Part shown: positions 61,902 to 64,000 of the stretch, piece after piece
Numbering within the stretch: position 1 is the stretch's first letter
Layout of the letters: each line of letters starts with the position of its first letter
Assembly: GCA_045661205.1 (NCBI GenBank)
Contig: JAZRFE010000008.1
Location: 10,093-74,092 of the forward strand
Length of the DNA: 64,000 bases
Direction: 5' to 3'
From: HGM04593 sp045661205
GTDB taxonomy: Bacteria > Bacteroidota > Bacteroidia > Bacteroidales > Bacteroidaceae
Notes under the pieces: model-generated
What the model saw: the letters and a program-made list of their open reading frames with translations, nothing else
Told to the model about the DNA's origin: nothing
The model's database searches: none
Translations under genes and position numbers: made by a program

Positions 61902-63188
61902 TCAACCTATTGTCTGGAATGCTTGTTCAAGGTCGGCGATGATGTCTTCGACATCCTCAATGCCTACGGACAGACGCATCAGGTCGGGTGCTACGCCTGC
62001 CTCGATGAGCTGTTCGTCGGTGAGCTGACGGTGTGTGTGGCTCGCAGGGTGAAGAATGCAAGAGCGTGCATCGGCAACGTGTGTCACGATGGCAATCATC
62101 TTGAGGCTGTCCATGAAACGGATGGCATCTTCTTTGCTGCCCTTTACGCCGAATGCGAGTACTCCGCATGCGCCGTTGGGCAGATATTTGTTGGCGAGTT
62201 CATTGTACTTGCTACTTGCAAGACCGCAGAAGTTCACCCACTCTACTTTAGGGTGTGCCTCTAGATATTCGGCTACCTTCTGTGCATTCTCGCAGTGACG
62301 AGGCATGCGCAGGTGCAAGGTCTCAAGACCGAGGTTCAGCAGGAAGGCATTCTCGGGAGCCATCATCGCTCCGAGGTCGCGCATCACCTGTGCCACCATT
62401 TTGGTGATATATGCTGCCTTGCCGAAGGCTTTTGTATATACGAGTCCGTGATAAGAGTCGTCGGGTTCAGTGAGACATGTGAACTTATCGTGGTAAGCAT
62501 CCCAATCGAAGTTTCCGCTATCGATGACTGCTCCACCCACTGCTACTGCGTGACCGTCCATGTATTTTGTTGTAGAGTGTGTAACGATGTCCACTCCCCA
62601 CTCGATGGGACGGCAGTTTATGGGTGTCGCAAAGGTGTTGTCGATGATTACGGGAACACCATTCTTGTGAGCAATGCGTACGAACTTCTCTATGTCGAGA
62701 ACGTTCACGCTGGGGTTGGAGATTGTCTCACCAAAGAGAGCCTTTGTGTTGGGGCGGAAAGCCTTTTGTATCTCCTCTTCCGAAGCATCTGCATCGACAA
62801 AGGTTACATCGATACCCAACTTTTTCATTGTTACCGAGAAGAGGTTGTATGTACCGCCGTAGATGGTGCTTGCCGACACAAAGTGGTCACCTGCCTGGCA
62901 GATGTTGAAGATTGCATAGAAGTTGGCCGCCTGACCCGATGATGTCATGACAGCACCAACACCACCCTCGAGAGCAGCAATCTTAGCACCGACTGCATCG
63001 ACGGTAGGGTTCTGAAGACGAGAGTAGAAATATCCGCTATCTTCGAGGTCGAAGAGACGAGCCATCTGCTCACTTGTATCGTACTTAAAAGTTGTACTCT
63101 GGTAAATGGGCAATACGCGTGACTCACCTTTTTTGGGTGTCCATCCGGCCTGCACACACATTGTGCCTGTATTCATTTTTTTCTGCAT
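61902..63188 (-). CDS. metY: O-acetylhomoserine sulfhydrylase (Cys/Met metabolism PLP enzyme)
   Basis: A 428-residue enzyme of the Cys/Met-metabolism PLP family. The Lys that binds PLP is Lys208 in HSTTKYMDGH; YSRLQNPTVD and GGVGAVMTSSGQAANFYA near the N-terminus and NPLGRFVDAGV-like SYHGLVYTKA features later agree with O-acetylhomoserine sulfhydrylases, which make homocysteine from sulfide. The length exceeds that of cystathionine gamma-synthases (about 380). A TATCTTCG element on the minus strand is at 63253-63246; between it and the ATG is only a small GGAAC/GTTCC stem, no SAM-riboswitch-like fold that I can see. ATG at 63188 or four codons later is possible. Confidence 0.93.
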   Translation of the reverse strand: MQKKMNTGTMCVQAGWTPKKGESRVLPIYQSTTFKYDTSEQMARLFDLEDSGYFYSRLQNPTVDAVGAKIAALEGGVGAVMTSSGQAANFYAIFNICQAGDHFVSASTIYGGTYNLFSVTMKKLGIDVTFVDADASEEEIQKAFRPNTKALFGETISNPSVNVLDIEKFVRIAHKNGVPVIIDNTFATPINCRPIEWGVDIVTHSTTKYMDGHAVAVGGAVIDSGNFDWDAYHDKFTCLTEPDDSYHGLVYTKAFGKAAYITKMVAQVMRDLGAMMAPENAFLLNLGLETLHLRMPRHCENAQKVAEYLEAHPKVEWVNFCGLASSKYNELANKYLPNGACGVLAFGVKGSKEDAIRFMDSLKMIAIVTHVADARSCILHPASHTHRQLTDEQLIEAGVAPDLMRLSVGIEDVEDIIADLEQAFQTIG

Positions 63189-63314
63189 AGTTTTACTAAT
63201 TTTCTAAATATGTTGTGGGAACGTAGTTCCGCATTTATCATGTTGCGAAGATACAAATATTTTTTGTATTTGTCATCTGTTGCTCACTAATTTATATTGG
63301 GTACATTACATAGC

Positions 63315-63358
63315 ACAAAAAAGTCTGTGTGTCAAAATTCACATTCTGACACACAGAC
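63315..63358 (-). terminator. Intrinsic terminator after rplQ
   Basis: Perfect 12-base-pair stem GTCTGTGTGTCA (63323-63334) / TGACACACAGAC (63347-63358); on the minus strand TTTTTT follows. It ends the ribosomal-protein transcript that includes rpoA. Confidence 0.92.
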
Positions 63359-63402
63359 AACTATCATTACTTTTCCCTTATGCGGGATATTCGTATTTTG
63401 GC

Positions 63403-63870
63403 TTATTCAGCAGCTGCCTCTTCGGCGGGTGCTTCAGTTGCAACGGGAGCAGCAGCCTTCTTGCTTGAACGACGTGTACGTGCCTTCTTAGCAGCGGGCT
63501 TAGCCATATTCTCGTTGAAATCAACCAACTCGATAAAACACATCTCGGCTGCGTCACCAAGACGAGTGCCAAGCTTGATTATACGTGTGTAACCACCGGG
63601 ACGCTCAGCAACCTTAACTGAGATCTCTTTGAAGAGCTCGATGATTGCCTCTTTGTTCTGCAAGTAGCTGAAAACAACACGACGTGAATTGGTTGTGTCT
63701 TCTTTAGACTTTGTGATCAAAGGCTCTACAAACTTCTTAAGCTCCTTTGCCTTTGCAAGAGTCGTAGTGATTCTTTTGTGCATAATCAACGAAATTGCCA
63801 TATTTGACAACATGGCCTTACGGTGAGATGCAGTACGACCCAAATGATTAAAAGATTTCTTATGTCTCAT
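63403..63870 (-). CDS. rplQ: Large-subunit ribosomal protein bL17
   Basis: A 155-residue protein of the 50S subunit. The N-terminus MRHKKSFNHLGRTASHRKAM and the middle (RVVFSYLQNKEAIIELF) are standard. Compared with the roughly 120-residue E. coli protein it has a C-terminal extension of about 35 residues rich in Ala, Glu and basic residues (KPAAKKARTRRSSKKAAAP...EEAAAE), common in Bacteroidota. It starts two bases after rpoA's stop, as the last gene of the ribosomal-protein cluster. Confidence 0.96.
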   Translation of the reverse strand: MRHKKSFNHLGRTASHRKAMLSNMAISLIMHKRITTTLAKAKELKKFVEPLITKSKEDTTNSRRVVFSYLQNKEAIIELFKEISVKVAERPGGYTRIIKLGTRLGDAAEMCFIELVDFNENMAKPAAKKARTRRSSKKAAAPVATEAPAEEAAAE

Positions 63871-63872
63871 AA

Positions 63873-64000
63873 TTATTCTTTATCTAATTTATATTTTGAA
63901 ATATCTGTTCCAAACGAAAGATTCAGACTCTCGAGCAAATCATCAAGCTCAGTGAGCGATTTCTTACCGAAGTTACGGAACTTAAGAAGGTCTGTTTTGT
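63873..64000 (-). CDS. rpoA: RNA polymerase alpha subunit, C-terminal end (partial)
   Basis: The last 42 codons of rpoA are visible (5' part beyond the window): LLKFRNFGKKSLTELDDLL and LNLSFGTDISKYKLDKE before the stop TAA at 63873-63875. The RNFGKKSL segment is the conserved C-terminal-domain helix-hairpin that contacts UP elements and activators. It precedes rplQ by two bases, the usual order. Confidence 0.95.
   Translation of the reverse strand, partial: KTDLLKFRNFGKKSLTELDDLLESLNLSFGTDISKYKLDKE

Noticed and set aside
63189..63260. Possible SAM riboswitch upstream of metY
   Set aside because: Only a five-base-pair stem is present in about 60 bases of leader; no recognisable SAM-I or SAM-II arrangement.
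1..64000. CRISPR arrays, prophage, insertion-sequence transposases, rRNA genes
   Set aside because: No regularly spaced repeats, phage structural genes, transposase motifs or rRNA segments were found.

Overview
The window comes from a member of the Bacteroidota, most likely order Bacteroidales (anaerobic, gut- or oral-type). The signs are: SprA of the type IX secretion system (T9SS) and a secreted protein with a T9SS-like C-terminal sorting domain; a GH97 glycosidase; complex I encoded as an 11-gene nuo operon with fused nuoCD and no nuoEFG; promoters of the Bacteroidota type (TTTG/TTG, about 20 bases, then TAnnTTTG or TATCTTCG); AT-rich start regions without clear Shine-Dalgarno sites; and a tRNA gene without an encoded CCA. 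TGA works as a normal stop (nuoA and nuoB end with it).

Layout. 1-3.3 kb: a partial secreted protein and a membrane-anchored DNA/RNA non-specific endonuclease (minus strand). 3.4-5.7 kb: a short-chain dehydrogenase and an aldehyde dehydrogenase. 5.8-14.3 kb: ruvA, the 7.4-kb sprA gene and a DUF456 membrane protein. 14.3-17.8 kb: a lipoprotein, the CCA-adding enzyme, a glycerophosphodiester phosphodiesterase and tRNA-Arg(CCU). 18.0-20.6 kb: a threonine attenuator (38-codon leader peptide with ten consecutive Thr codons overlapping a terminator), then thrB and thrC. 20.7-27.3 kb: TPR protein, AraC-type HTH protein, AlkD-like protein, Fur-family regulator, purA, a membrane zinc protease, hisS and a lipoprotein. 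27.5-34.8 kb: pta-ackA, a two-gene chromate-type transporter and purL. 35.0-40.5 kb: a 1318-residue macroglobulin-like/Sel1 fusion preceded by a run of 20 G, then a small minus-strand cluster of CD225 and DUF2752 membrane proteins, one interrupted by an in-frame TGA. 40.5-42.2 kb: ZIP transporter and esterase. 42.5-52.3 kb: nuoA-B-CD-H-I-J-K-L-M-N. 52.3-58.1 kb: two inverted copies of a palindrome-rich non-coding repeat flanking a histidine-kinase remnant, a GH97 alpha-galactosidase, a RhaT-like permease and ribokinase. 58.1-64 kb: YfiH/laccase-domain protein, a 909-residue T9SS cargo-like protein, an O-acetylhomoserine sulfhydrylase, rplQ and the 3' end of rpoA.

Most of the window is housekeeping. 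The accessory signals that deserve a second look are the threonine attenuator with its long structured leader, the G20 tract in front of the macroglobulin/Sel1 gene, the GYF_2-CD225 gene with a Trp-to-TGA change, and the repeat family whose short three-base-loop hairpins keep pairing although their sequences differ. I saw no CRISPR array, prophage, transposase or rRNA. No wholly new multi-gene system is proven here; the listed items are candidates.
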